Assembly: GCA_949987565.1 (NCBI GenBank) | Contig: OX465112.1 | Coordinates: forward strand, 14,973,951 to 15,037,950 | From: Luidia sarsii | Lineage: Eukaryota > Echinodermata > Asteroidea > Paxillosida > Luidiidae | Direction: 5' to 3' | Length of the DNA: 64,000 bases | Part shown: piece by piece, positions 1 through 12,900 of the stretch | Numbering within the stretch: the first letter of the stretch is position 1 | Layout of the letters: each line of letters begins with the position of its first letter | Notes under the pieces: generated by a model | Seen by the model: the letters and a program-made list of their open reading frames with translations, nothing else | The model's database searches: none | Told to the model about the DNA's origin: nothing | Translations under genes and position numbers: made by a program

Positions 1-328
1 CAGTCACTTCATAAATCATTACTTCCACCCTAAAACGCCGGCGGATCGCGCACTTTTCCTCCCACTATGCCATCGAACTCTGACCGGGTAAGTCAGGGAG
101 ACGACCGCAGGCCGACGCCCTGGAAAAGCGGCGGAGATCCGGTCAAATTAAGTTGAACGCTCACAGATGTCCGCCTCGTCTCTCCCAAAATCCGATGCAA
201 AACTGCACGGAATACACATTGCACGAATTTGATTGAGTTGGACCGTTGTTTCTCCCTTCCGGTTCCAGAGGAAATGCTGACCTTACTTGGTGTAACGTGA
301 CGAGGGGACGAACTCCCCCAGATAACAT

Positions 329-655
329 AACACGACACGACACGACACGACACAGCAAGCACAGCACAGCACAGCACAGCACATGCACAGCACATGCACA
401 GCACATGCACAGCACGACACAGCACGACACAGCACGACACCACACGACACCACACGACACGGCAACACAACACAACACAACACAACACAACACAACACAA
501 CACAACACAACACAACACAACACAACACAACACTTAAAGGACACGACACGACACGACACGACACAACACAACACAACACAACACAACACAACACAACACA
601 TTACAACACAACACAACACAACACAACACAACACGACACAGTACAAACACACATC
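329..655. repeat. Compound pentanucleotide microsatellite
   Basis: About 320 bp of short tandem units. It begins as (ACACG)n, passes through ACAGC and an 11-mer ACATGCACAGC stretch, and then becomes two long blocks of (AACAC)n at roughly 466-534 and 561-632, separated by a second ACACG block. The long open frames here on both strands are only translations of the repeat (His/Thr/Gln on one strand, Cys/Val/Leu on the other). Confidence 0.97.
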
Positions 656-2911
656 GTCATCTAGGCGCCAGCATGAATGTTTCAAGCCAGTGGCAGCACG
701 TTGGCATGTGAGAAACAGCCGTGCATATTTATTATCATTGCCATACAGTAAGCGATGTCACCATTCCTCCGATATCAACATTACGTGAAGTTTGTTGTTG
801 TAAGGATAACTTGTTAAAATGAGATTTGACAGCTGATTGACAGGAAGGATAGCAAACGAGCGTAATATCTGGAGTCTACGAATGACTTGATACATAATTA
901 TATGTGTATACTTTGGGTTTTGGGGGTTGCTTTTATTCATTACAAACTATACACACGCAATCTTCGTGGATTCGTCAACTCCTCGAATGATAGCACTCGG
1001 GTTTGGTTGATCCATTGTCGCTTTAAATTTAACCCACGAAAAAAAAATGTGCATGACATCACGGCACATTTATTTGCTCTGGGAATGTGCTGAAAGGTAT
1101 ACTGAACTCCCTGCGCCGTTTTGGAATAAGATGTGCCCAGGGAAACGGGGTCTATAATCTGATTTGGAGGCAACGAGAGAATTTACATGACCTTTTCCCA
1201 TAACAGGTGACAACATATGGTATTGTTATTAAAAGAAACAGGGTGACAGTTGTGCTATACTGAATAGAAAAAAAAACCCCAATCGATATTCATTTCGCTA
1301 AACTGTTTGACTGTATTATATACTTGCAAGCCCTCTCGTCCCATTCAATCAGATCTCTCGCTTTTATGAGCACACTTTCGAATCTATACGAATTTTTTTT
1401 CTCTCAATCATGAAAATAAATGAGGGTTCTCTTTGAGCATGCAGTCTCCCGTTTCATTGACATTCTAGGCCACATGTCTTTTTTTTTATCGCTTATACTA
1501 GTCCATGGGCCTGCAGTGTAACACATTTCTTTTTGCGACGTGAAGGTGCCAGCAGTCTGCGGAAAAAATCACTGAATTCGGTTACCATCTGAATTAAATG
1601 CCAAACCCTTTTCCCGTGAGATTTACGTAACTGAGTTTCCCAATAAAAATTAATCAGCTGAATCTCAATATAAAACGGGGTCCTTATACTACCAGGACCT
1701 TTCTCAAAGGAAGAAGACTACTTGGAGCTGAATACAAGTTGTAGTTTTCTTAATACATCTATGTCTGTCCTAGACGCCCTTCCTTTTATCCATCATTTGG
1801 CCATTGGCAAGTAATGATTTCCAGCACAATGTCCACAGCAATTCAATTTCAAATTTGATTTTGAATTTGATACGAAGTGAAAGAGTTTTATATTGTCTAA
1901 ATGCAATGGCCTAAATTCTTCAGATCGATTCGGGTTGTGAGGCGAATCTCTGCGATTGATTTCAACAGCGGACGAACGCTGGAGTGGCTCTTTAAATCGG
2001 ACTCGGCTGGATTTTGGACGTCAGCTGATGGCGTGGACTATATAGGCCTATCCCAGATCTGATGTGCGTTAAGTATGCAGGCCCCAGGGCCTGTATACGG
2101 GTAGATCGGTCAATGCGGGGCCAGTATGTTCCACTGTTCGATGGCCGCGCTGGCAAGAGATGAGATCCGAGACAGCGGCTTCTCTCAAGGCCAAGCCAAT
2201 GACGGGCGTGATTTTCGTGAGTTCGCAAGACTAAGATATTGAAATGAGTTCCTTTTTTTTTCTCTTTACTGTCCGTCCCTATACACCGCCGAGCCAGTAT
2301 TGATAAACATGGTGACTTCCCTGCCTGTGTGCCGATCTCTTCTGGCCAGTTCCTTTGATTCCTCGGGGGCGTGTTAATTGGCAATTTGCATTGCAAGCGG
2401 CACCGCTTGGCGGCCGGGAGGGGGGCCGTATTGTCGTCTCTCCCAGAGCCTCTTGAAGTGGGTGTGCGCATAGCCCGCGGCCCGGGGCCCACGCATAGAG
2501 CCGCTTCATCATTGTCTGTTCGGAGGAGCGGGTCGGTCTTCGTGTCTCTCCTGGGCCCAGCGTTCTTTGTCTTTACCGGGCGGACCTATGGCCGCCCCCA
2601 CACGGCGGGGCAGGTGCAATTGGTTTGACGGCTATGACGACAACCGCGTGGAAGGATCAACCGCACGGCTAATCTTCGACTAGGGCGATTTTACCCAAAC
2701 GGGCAGCATATGCTATAATTAACGGCACTCTTTGCCGCTGTATTTACGGGGTAATTGCTGGTTTTATCAAGCTGTTCGGCGGTGGTCGCTTTCTCCGTCC
2801 CCTCCAAAGTGTTTGTTGTGAAAAGGAGGATTAAGTTGGGCATGGACGTTCAAATACACACAAAAGTTTATAACGAGATCTGTAAGGAGAGGAAAAAAAG
2901 AGACCTTTGCA
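656..2911. other. Non-coding flank, nothing recognised
   Basis: No exon, RNA gene or complete element could be supported. A weak match to the hammerhead-like family core (CCAGGACCTTTCTCAAAGG, minus orientation) lies near 1691-1712. Open frames around 1992-2628 lack any recognisable domain and overlap one another on both strands. Confidence 0.5.
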
Positions 2912-2929
2912 CAGTGTTACCGCAAACCT
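2912..2929. repeat. Solo terminal repeat of the TTGCGGTGACACC foldback family
   Basis: CAGTGTTACCGCAAACC matches one arm end of the palindrome at 5052-5206 base for base. No partner arm is visible nearby, so this is probably a leftover end of a related element. Confidence 0.5.
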
Positions 2930-3089
2930 ATTACTTCTGAGATCTATAGAACGAATGAGAAAACATGAATAAGCATAGATAAGTACAGTAACTGGAAACA
3001 AGAAGTGAGACTAGAAATGCAAGAACAGTTGAACTGGGACGAGTAGAGTGCTAAGAAATTAAGTTTATATAAAAGCCCTTCCCTTGGAT

Positions 3090-3250
3090 CTCTCCCTACC
3101 AGCTTTACTCTTTGTCCTTTGTTTCTCATCCGTGTCCTATTCACTCTCTTCCCCCTTCCTTCGTGTACATGTATCTGTTTTGTCCTTGTCACTCTGCCAT
3201 TGAGAAAGGTCCTGCTAGGATCGAAACGTCAGGCCCACTAAATTTTAAGA
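3090..3250 (+). mobile_element. Penelope-like tail with hammerhead-like core
   Basis: This stretch is nearly identical to 15380-15545 and to the reverse complement of 30605-30760, so it is a dispersed repeat. At 3199-3240 it holds a hammerhead-like core: TTGAGAA, a five-pair stem II (GGTCC / GGATC around loop TGCTA), then GAAACGTC. The canonical CTGANGA box is degenerate here, so this copy is probably catalytically dead. Hammerheads in the terminal repeats of Penelope-like elements are known; assigning this family to that class is inference. Confidence 0.5.
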
Positions 3251-5051
3251 TTTATATGAAAGCAGTTCACTGACTGACCTAAGGGTATCCATCGATTTTT
3301 GTCAGAGTGTATGAATAACAGGCGAACTAACCAACGACAACACATCTGCCTCAGTGAAGATCTATTCATTCATGTTTTATTTCCAGAAGGTGAGATTTCT
3401 ATATTTGGAATTCCTATATGGCGGTGAAAGAATCGGTTTGACCAACAAGGTGCTTTGACATTAACGCGAGCAATTCGTGCGGATTAATTGATTGATTAAG
3501 GAAGTATTGGACTAGCCATGTCTAAAAAAAAAAAATGTAGCGTCTAGATCGAAGCGACCACAAAATCGCCGAAGATCTGTCTACACCTGGGACACATCTT
3601 GTCGAAACTCACACTGTGGGAAATGGCAATAATAATGCTTCGTCTTCATGTTTTCCTTTAATGCTGTAGGATTAGGCTTCTGTCTCCGATGCTGCTGAGA
3701 GCAAGGGGTTCTTCGGCTGGGTTGTAGATTAATTTGAAATCAGCCCGACTCCGCCGCGCTGTTCCTCCGTCCGTGCCGGTCCCTCCCAAGCAATCAGAGT
3801 GGATCGCACAGCGACGGCATATAGTGCGTTGACACGCGAATGGCCCCGGCGATCCGCGAGGTGGAATGGCGCGTGCGCGTGTGCGTTCCCATTTATATCT
3901 TTCCGCACTGCAGGCACGCATGGCATTGGCAAAAAACACACGTATCTGAGACGTTATCTAATGCTCTCATAATTATTTGGTAAAATAGTTTGGTCCAAAC
4001 AACACGCAACCTAATGGACTCTCGTGGACGGTGTATTTTGGTGGTTTCAAGGTCTTTATCTAGCGAGGAGATAAAACGGGAGATATTCGCTGTTAGGGGC
4101 ATTGAGGGGGTTGTACTTGGAGCGTGCCTTAGTTATTTTTACAACGTCAAGCAGGGGCCGAGCCATTGTGGCCCTTCCGGACGGCTAACGTCGACACTCC
4201 ATGGCCGACAGGAATTCGGAAGGGAGAGCATTCAAGCCCAATTGGCGGCGTAATAGTTGACCGTGAGACGAGGAGCCAGGTGCTGTAGATATATGTAGTG
4301 TGGGGGGCCCCGCGCACAGCGCGTGCATGGCCGTATGATTGCAGACCACGAACGCAAAATAAACGAACTCGGAAGACAAGCGGGAGGTTGGAGGAGAGTG
4401 GGGGGGGGTGTGGGTTCACCGAACATTCCCCGCAATAAAACCAAATTAAGGGCATCATTAGGTGCATGGCCCTGGGAATAAGCCAGAGCTGCCATGTCTG
4501 CAGACAGTATACAATCGTGGTATATAGGAGACATGTTTTGATTTACCAAGGCGGGGACAAAACTTGTCCCCGTGCTGTATCGGTTTCGGTGCATGAGCGG
4601 AGAAAAAATTGGGCACGTGCTCGTATCGATTCTTTGCGGGGCCACACCATGAGGAGGTTTTTTTCCTCTCGACCTTATCAAAAGGCTTGGCCGTGATTGT
4701 CTGCGCAATGTCCCGTTATGTGTATATATACAACAAACCGCATCGTCATTACATTGTTGCGGCCTTGCGGGGAGGGGAGGGGGTGGTTTGTCGAAGGATC
4801 AGACATCAATACTCATCAAATGCTGTATCTATCGATCCTTTATACTCGGTATAAAGAGGGCGTTACAAGTATGAGTCCCTACCGACCTCTTCTATAAAAA
4901 AAACAGTCTCGAATTTTCTCCCTCTCTCCGATAGGTTGATGGTCCACATTTTGCAGCCCATCACTGGTGGCCATGAAGATTCCAGAGTTTTATATTAGAC
5001 ATACTAAATAAAATGATAAATTTGAAGGTTTGCATGGTGGAAACAGTTATG
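3251..5051. other. Non-coding, nothing recognised
   Basis: About 1.8 kb with no supported gene. Several overlapping open frames at 3658-4900 on both strands are all without domain signatures and look incidental. Confidence 0.45.
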
Positions 5052-5206
5052 ATTAATTGGTTTGCGGTGACACCATGTTTATCATCTCTTTTGAGACTGA
5101 GTGTGACTCTGAAAAGAGCCGGTGACTCTAGAGTCACCGGCTCTTTTTCAGAGCCACACTCAGTCTCAAAAGAGATGATAAACAGTGTTACCGCAAACCA
5201 ATTAAT
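5052..5206. repeat. 155 bp near-perfect palindrome (foldback element)
   Basis: The two arms are about 95 percent identical and meet at 5129/5130 in GACTCTAGAGTC with no spacer. Differences are a 2-base gap and a substitution near the outer end, one substitution, and one extra A in the right arm. The ends read ATTAATTGGTTTGCGGT and its complement. An element at 59379-59500 shares the outer ends, and a solo end lies at 2912-2929, so this is a family of miniature foldback elements. Confidence 0.85.
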
Positions 5207-8122
5207 AATAAAATGATAATCAAATAATACAATTTATCCGAATCCGATGGTCATCACATGAAAAAAAAAAACCACCACAAATCAGGCCGGGTATATGATT
5301 GTAAGCCAACCCGTTCAGGTCACGTACAATGAATTTGAGGAATTATCAACGACTTTTGTTTTCCAGTAAGAGAGACAGCATTGTTTAAAATTTCTCGAAC
5401 AAACTCCTTCGTTCAGCTCCGAAAGAGAGCTTCACGCGTATGAATCATTATGTTTTATATGCTTCGAATGCCCGAAGGTGCATGCTGCCAGTGCTTGGCA
5501 GGCCCTTTGCCATTATGGTTTCGTCTCTGCCAGAAGTTAGACCGAAACCTCTCTAATCAGATGCCTCTCTGTGATGTGGGCGCGATACACGCCTTGCACA
5601 GAGTGGCCACTTTGGCGGCCGGACTCAACACGATAATTGAAGCTCGCATTATACCTGCTGAAAACACCGACAGCCCTGCATGCTACGTGTAATTACACCC
5701 CAAACATTATACCCGGACCCGATCGGCTGATTTCTGTTTAATTGTGGACGCTAATTAGGCTCGGATATGCAGGAGGGGGAATCATTAGCGCCTCTTACAA
5801 TTGGGTGGCATTTCTATGAGTTCCTTCCCCCCCCCCCCGACGTAGTATTGATTGTTCGTTCGCCCGTTGCGTTGGAAGGATTCTGCCAGATGCTCTGGCT
5901 TGAATTGAACGAAAAGATCTGTGTCATTATGTTCGGTTCACTAGATGTATTCACCCCCAAAACGGCAATCACATCCGTCACATAGTACATTAAGATGAGG
6001 TGAACTGTGTGACTGGAACACAATATCTACAAGACAGCTTTATACTTTGATTTGTACAGCCCGTATTTCTTGAGTAGGATTAAAGAAATGGTTTGTAATC
6101 ATTTCAGGCGCTAGTTGTTCATGTAACCTTGATGGTGTGCACTTCTCGATGCAGAATTTGGCCAAACTCTTTTCAAGGTCAATGTGTCTGCTGCCACCAA
6201 TCGTTCACCATGGACTCATTTTAAAAACAAAATAATCATCCTCTATATAGTAGACCCATTCGCGGCCGTGGTAATGCCCATTCACTGGACATACAAGTCA
6301 ACGGGATTGGTTTGGTAAGAGGTCCTGTGGTGGAGTTGGCGCTTGGTGGTGTTGGAGGAATCGGAAACTAGACCAATGAACTTCAAAGTGGCTATTCATG
6401 ACCTATGGCTATTTTGAGTTGTTGCAGTTGTTTGCCGAAAGTGACCGTTCATCAGATCTGTGGCGCCCTCTTGGTTTGTACCTAGTTGTGCCGGCCCTGG
6501 ATGCTTCTTAAATTGGTTCCCGAATCCGAGAGGTATTCCAGGGCTTAATTGACTAATTAGTTCACGCAATATGACGAGGTTTGATCGGTGCTCGGCCTGA
6601 AAGGGTTCTGGTCTGCCTCCATTCAGTTCCCAGCTAATAATGTCTGGCAGAAGGAAGCGATCTATTACGACTACGAGGAAAAACGGATGGCCACAAGACA
6701 CATACATCCCCCCGCAGGATACATTAGTTTAATCGCATTATTAAACGCAATAACCTTTGATCAATTAGCCTCATTAAGGGTCTGTGACCGATGAGAGCCG
6801 ATTGCCGAAAACGGCAAGCCAGGGCCAATTAAAGCGTCAATAAGACCAACGCAGCCGGATGGCACGACCGGGCAGAACCGAATAAGACAATAGCGACGAG
6901 TGTTACGCTATACAGCCCGTGTCGTGGGCTGCAGTGTTCTCCGAACGAAACCAAAGACACCAGAAAGATTGGTTGTGCTGCAGATTTGATTTTGAAACAA
7001 GTCTAGTCTCATAATAACGGCAAGTGGTCTAATCTTGACACACCTTGCGATTCCTTTCGGGAACCAAGAAAATAATCCAGGTATATGCTTCATTGCCCCA
7101 CCCTTTAGGTATGGTACATAATGGATTACCTTTTCATTTCTGGCGCATTTCTGCTGTTTGACACCAAGGAATTCGCACAGCGAATGGACTACGGCATATC
7201 CTTTGTAAGGCCGAATCATCTTTAGGTGTCGATTGATTTAATTCTATTCTATCAATACCTGACACGAATGCATATAAGGAGCTGCCCACCCGTTTGGCGT
7301 TCACTTTGTCACACACCAGTGTATAGGAATCAATCGCTGGCATTTCTAACGGCAAAGCGAAGCGTGACAGGACTCGATTTAAGCGGGAGAGAAGCGCTGG
7401 GGGACCCGGGGTAAAAAACTCGGCGAGGAGCCCAAACGGTCGGCCTACAAACGCGGCGAGCGTCTAAAGCAATCGCGGTGCGTGACGCTATCTAACATTG
7501 ATGAATTGGACAAAAAAAAACTGGAAAAAAACCATGGAATTGCCCGGCAGGAACAAACAAGTCTAACCTGGGGAATATGAACAGGAATGCTTGCTTTAAA
7601 GGTATGGCACAACAGTGGCAATGCTGAGAAAACACTAACCGGCAGACTGCACCTTCCAATAGACATAACATTCGACACGACAATAACACACCTGCAAAAT
7701 TGTGCGAGTTTGCCTCCTACAGGATAAGACAAGTAGACAAAAAAATCCCCTCAATCAGATATATACATCAGCGCCTCGGGAGCGACAGGCGTAATTTCCA
7801 TCCGGACGAATCTCATCTCACACTCTTTGCATATTAAAATAACATCTCGTACGTTTGAGTTAGGCCTGTACTATTTGGCGCTCACGCGTTTGACCGTGAA
7901 AGTCTCAAATGGCTTCTCTTACCATGTACTATGTTCATTTATTCATTATCACCGTTGCACCATGCAGGAATGTTCTATATGCTGTAACTCCATGCACTCT
8001 CGCCGACGTGGACAATCACCAACTACTGACCTTTCTCCAACACTGCATCTGTTTAAATGATAGCCTTTTCGTATGGGAAGATTATGAATTTATATAATAT
8101 ACAGTACATGTAACTATCAAGC
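5207..8122. other. Non-coding, nothing recognised
   Basis: No supported exon or element. It contains short homopolymer runs (a C run near 5828) and incidental open frames. No acceptor/donor-bounded reading frame of recognisable family was seen. Confidence 0.45.
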
Positions 8123-8496
8123 TTAAAGCCTCTACACAACATTGGTCGAGGTCAAAGAATAGCAGCCATACGTTGTCTGATCCAACATATGAATGGAATA
8201 GCACACCTGTGGTGAAAATTTCACCTCAGTCCGCCAACCGAGTATCGAAAAAATCGTGAAAACCGCTTCATTTGTTTCGCGAAAATGCAGCATTCAACGC
8301 CGTACTGTTCCGAAAAATAGATCTCGGTGAGACGTAAACTATTTCTTTTACTAATTTCTCCCAAAATACAATATTTTAGGCAGAAATATTTCAGTGAGAG
8401 GTTTCTACGATAACCATCTTCAAACTGTATAAGTTTCATGTAAATCTGTGAACATTTCTGTTTTTCGATCTTACCAATGTTATGTAGGGGCTTTAA
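8123..8496. mobile_element. MITE, TTTAAAGCCCC family, copy 1
   Basis: A 374 bp element with terminal inverted repeats of about 24 bp: TTAAAGCC(T/C)CTACACAACA at the left and its complement ending GTAGGGGCTTTAA at the right. Copies of the same length and order lie at 19473-19844 and 50439-50797. It is non-autonomous, with no transposase. A minus-strand frame remains open across most of it. Confidence 0.85.
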
Positions 8497-9810
8497 TGCA
8501 TGTACATGTAGATGATTCAATAGGGCTCTGTCCTTGCTAACACTAATCATGGACATGTATCATTATACCTTTACCATGGCTTTGAGTCTTGGTTGTACAC
8601 ACGGCGCAGTGCTTATACTTATAGCTAGCTTCAGCCATTACGAGTTCTGAATGACCGAAGGGTCAGCGGTGGGTGGCATAGCGCCAACGACGGTCAAGGG
8701 TTCAACCATTCTGGGTCATCAGTATTTCCGATGTTTTCTTTAAATGAATAGATTAAAAGCTAATCTGACGGCAATTGTGAGTCAGTGACCGGCGAACAAT
8801 TCCCCTTCCCTGTAACGCAATCAACGTAAACGCAGTGCGAGGATCGCTATGACGACCCCTTGGTATAGAACTGGTTAACGCGAGCCCTTGAGAAATCAGA
8901 GGTTAGGACTCGACCTCGATTTCCTGCTCTGAATGAAAGTAAAAGAGTTATTTTTCGTGCAAGGAAAACAAGTTTCAGAATCAATAAAACAAATTTGCAA
9001 CCCTTATTTAAGTCCTCGTATAGAGGGAAAATAAGCCCGAGTACCGGTACTGGTTCGTGAGGTAGGAATTCAGCTTCAACTTCATGAGATTGTCTAGATA
9101 GCTCTCCGATGTGTAGAAGCCATGTTCTTGATCAACTTACACTATACCATAATACAGACGACTCCAGATTACGATATTATAGGCCTATAGGGGTATGGCA
9201 ATTCGCCCGCCCAATAACCGGACAGCCCTGTTTCCTTCGCGTTACCCGAGAGGTGTTGCTATAGGCGTCTTGAGGGTGGCCAACGCGATGTGCAGCGAGG
9301 GTGTATGTAGACGCGGTCGGGGTATGGGAAGCAATACCACCTGCCGGATGAGGCACTCTTCCCCGCCGAGAAGGCAAGACGGAGTCGCCCAGGCGAGGAT
9401 AAGCAGGATCATGTGGTACTCAGTCTACAGAGAAATGCGATGTTCGACCCATGCCAAAGCTACCGTCACGGCAGGTAGTGGTAAACAGTAACTGAGCCGA
9501 CTGTATACAGGCAAGAAAAACAGGTCATTTAATATTCATATATTATGCTGACTTGTCACCAAGACAGTCGTTGATTATGAATGATTAATGAAGCTACCAA
9601 TCTACCCCAAACGGTAACAAATACCTTTACCGGTGAATGTCACCAGATGGATATTACCCAGTAATCAGCAGGTGAGAGATCATTTAAAGAGTCTTCACGG
9701 TCATGACGCCACTTAGTAAAGTTCACTGGTCTACTGGCACGCGATAATTTATTCCAAATTCTGTCATGTTTTTTTTCTTCAAGATGCATTCAACTAGTCC
9801 AACAAATAAA
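8497..9810. other. Non-coding, nothing recognised
   Basis: No gene or element supported. The overlapping + and - frames at 9177-9491 have no family signature. Confidence 0.45.
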
Positions 9811-9965
9811 GGAAAAACTGACTGTTAACTTTTAAAGAATTTCAAAAACTGGATCGTGACTTGAACCCGAGACCTGTGGTGGTGCGTACCAACAACTGTT
9901 ATAAATCAACAGTTGAGTAGGTACCATTTTTAGGCTAAACCAGTCACATTGATGTAAAACGACCC
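9811..9965. mobile_element. tRNA-derived SINE-like fragment
   Basis: It begins GGAAAAACTGACTG, then an A/T-rich AACTTTTAAAGAATTT spacer, then a minus-strand B-box-like segment (complement of GACTTGAACCCGAGACC). The same order of parts occurs at 27046-27225 and 50419-50860, and the B-box recurs at 61424-61493. The A-box half is decayed. Confidence 0.45.
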
Positions 9966-12900
9966 CCAATGTAGAACTTGCGTCTCTTAAAAAAAAAAGC
10001 ACCGATTGAAGCACCTATCAATTTGTGCCGATTTCTATTTTCTTCTTATTTTTTTTGAGGGGGGCTGATATCCAAAACGCCATGCGCAGTTTTTCTGCGT
10101 GTCATGTCGTATCAATTGAAAGTGGGTTATCGGAAACTGCTGGGTACTATTTTATACCCAGAACCTATCGTAGGATGAAGCCAAACAGGTGGATGTGATC
10201 AGTTGCAAAGCGCCCCCAAAATAGTTGGTATGTTCACCCATGCACTGGCTGCGCATACAAGTAGCATACATGTATTTTATACAAACTAACTGCAGCAATT
10301 GCTAAAGCCCCACCAGCTTGGCGCTTTTCAGACGCAACGGGATTTGCACATAATTATATCTGTGCACTAGACTTCGTCATCTTCGGACACATCTTCTATG
10401 GAAGGAATACGGGACTTCTTAACTTTCATAAAAAAACAATGCAGAAACGTAAATCGGTGATTTATTTCAAGTGTAGCGTAAGATGAGCAGATTACTACTT
10501 TTATGGTGTTGGGTTATCATTTTGGTTATTTCTTGTCCACAACATAAATATACAATTGCCTGTGCACTCATATCACAGAATGTACATCAAAGGCAATGAA
10601 TGCGCACATCTAACAAGGAATGGACTGATTCTTTAAGTAACATGTAAATAAATAATGATGTGATACGGTACTGCAGAGGGACCCATTAAGAAGCACATCT
10701 TATAAGTAATGGGCCCCATTGCAACGTGCACCGAGTCACGGAAAACGAACGTTCATAATTATAAAAGTGACATCGCAAACGGCATGAAGGTGGCTCATTG
10801 TATGTCACGCAATCAAGAGAATACACTCCAGAATATCATAGGGCCTATAATATGGTAATGGAACCGTCTCGTTATGATGTGAGCCTATACACGTCGGCTG
10901 CACCATACCATGAACAAGCATATAGCTGAATAATATACCCTGATGGCGTCGCTCAAGTCGGTATGTAAGTTAGACTGGTTACAAGTCCCCATTCGTGTTG
11001 AATATCACCAATAACCGCTAGCGGTGCGAAAGCGAGCATTATTCGATTAACAGACCAGACCCTTCAGGCCCTCGTATTAAATATACAAAACATGCAACTC
11101 TAGTTCGCTGCCTGGATTAGATAGACCAGCATGTGCCATCACATACAAAAACCACTGTCACATCTCTTCATTGGGCATATCTATTCATTGTTCATCTTTT
11201 ACACTGCGCTGCGTTCTACCTTCACGAATTAAGCTCATCAGCATACAATAATGCTTTAACACCTACGGATAACGGTGGTCACGTTCAGCCAGTGGTACTG
11301 CACAGATTTTGCCGACGTCATTGATTTTTGTCTGTTGTTTAGTGCTGTGAGTATTTTCTGCCACGGGCATGACCCCATTACAATAGCGTTGCCGAGAGGA
11401 GCCCAACACCTCCAACAGAACTTTCCAAGGTTTCTGGGCCCGAACAAAATCCACAATACAATCCTCGTCTATTGATTATAATCCTCTGTGCTTTGCCAGC
11501 ACTGCAGCGAGGACTGCAATTCTGCTTTGTGCTAATTATGGGGGTTTTCTTAAAACAGAAATCCCGCTTCGAGGTCACGGGGTATCAGGGCTCCGTCCAG
11601 GAATCACACACAGTGAGTATCCTTATTTCAAGAAGTGGAAGTAAACGGCACATTAATGCGATCTCGTCTTTTTTCACGGGTGCTCAGTTGGAGCGAGGGT
11701 TGGAGTCAAGAATTACGCACGTCCCGTACGGCCGGGTTTACCGTTAGGTATAATGTCAGCTGATCACATTAGTGTCACACGTTTGACTGGAACATGACTA
11801 GACATAGTCTTGATTCCGGGCTGGATTCGAAGAACAAGTAGAGCCATCCGCGTGTCTATATACATTACAGCGTGGGTTATCGGAGTAAAAAGCGGGTCTG
11901 GAGAGCAGACTAGCGTACACTGTCTTAGTGGTGGGAGGGTGGGTTAGGCCAGTAATAAACCCTTCCTAATCGCGTTGCTATGATGTAATAAAATCGCAGC
12001 TTCGTATTTCCTGGGCGTCAGTTTCATCCGTTCGCCGGGCGCAGTTTGCACGGCTGTCTGATTTCGGTTTGCCAATCTGCCAGGAAACCTGCCTCGATTG
12101 CGCAGCAGTTCGAGATCAATCACGATCTCATTCCGATGTGACGACTCGAAAACCGGTTGTTTCATCTGCATGCAATCCTCTGCACAAGCGCGTTTACTTC
12201 AAACCGGTGACAACGAGGAAACATTAAGGCTCGCAATTCTGCAGTGATTTCGTGTTATCAACAGACTGAATGAATATCAGGCTCCGGGCATGGTGCTGCC
12301 AGAATCGAAACGCCAGACGAAATCGTTGAGAACGAATTAATAAGCTTTAAAATATCCACTTACTAAAGAATCCTCGTCCTGTCAAAAAAATGCAATTCTT
12401 CCCACCCCCAAAATCACATATAAAAAAAGCAATTTCGGCGACCAATTTGAGCTAAAGCAAGCCAACATTACGAGTTCATTCTCCAATAGTCATGGCGCTC
12501 GCTCATAACAATTGCCCTTAGCAACAAACATGGCGCCCCTAAGGTCACGTGAGCCGCCTCTCGGTATATTTCGCATGTCGTCAGTACCGTTCATCAATAC
12601 CCATTCGAGTTTGTTCAGCCGTTAGGTATAAACGTTATCAAAGACGGAGGGATGGACAGGAATTCTCCTGGAGTTACAGAAAAGGGTTAGTGACGACTCC
12701 AGGAATCTAATGAACTGTCTTCGATACAAGGACGGGGTTTGCTTACTGAGTGGTCCGATCTAGGCCAATACTGCAGACAAATTCCTTTTCTAATTGCGTC
12801 GACTCGTGTGATTCAAATCGAATGTTTCCCGGCGTGGGGTATTCTGACCCCCTCCCCCCCCCAAAAAAAGTTCTCCTTTCCTCTCACCGGGCGATCGCGA

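Noticed and set aside
246..788. Long frames of His/Thr/Gln or Cys/Val/Leu at the left end
   Set aside because: They are produced by the ACACG/AACAC microsatellite.
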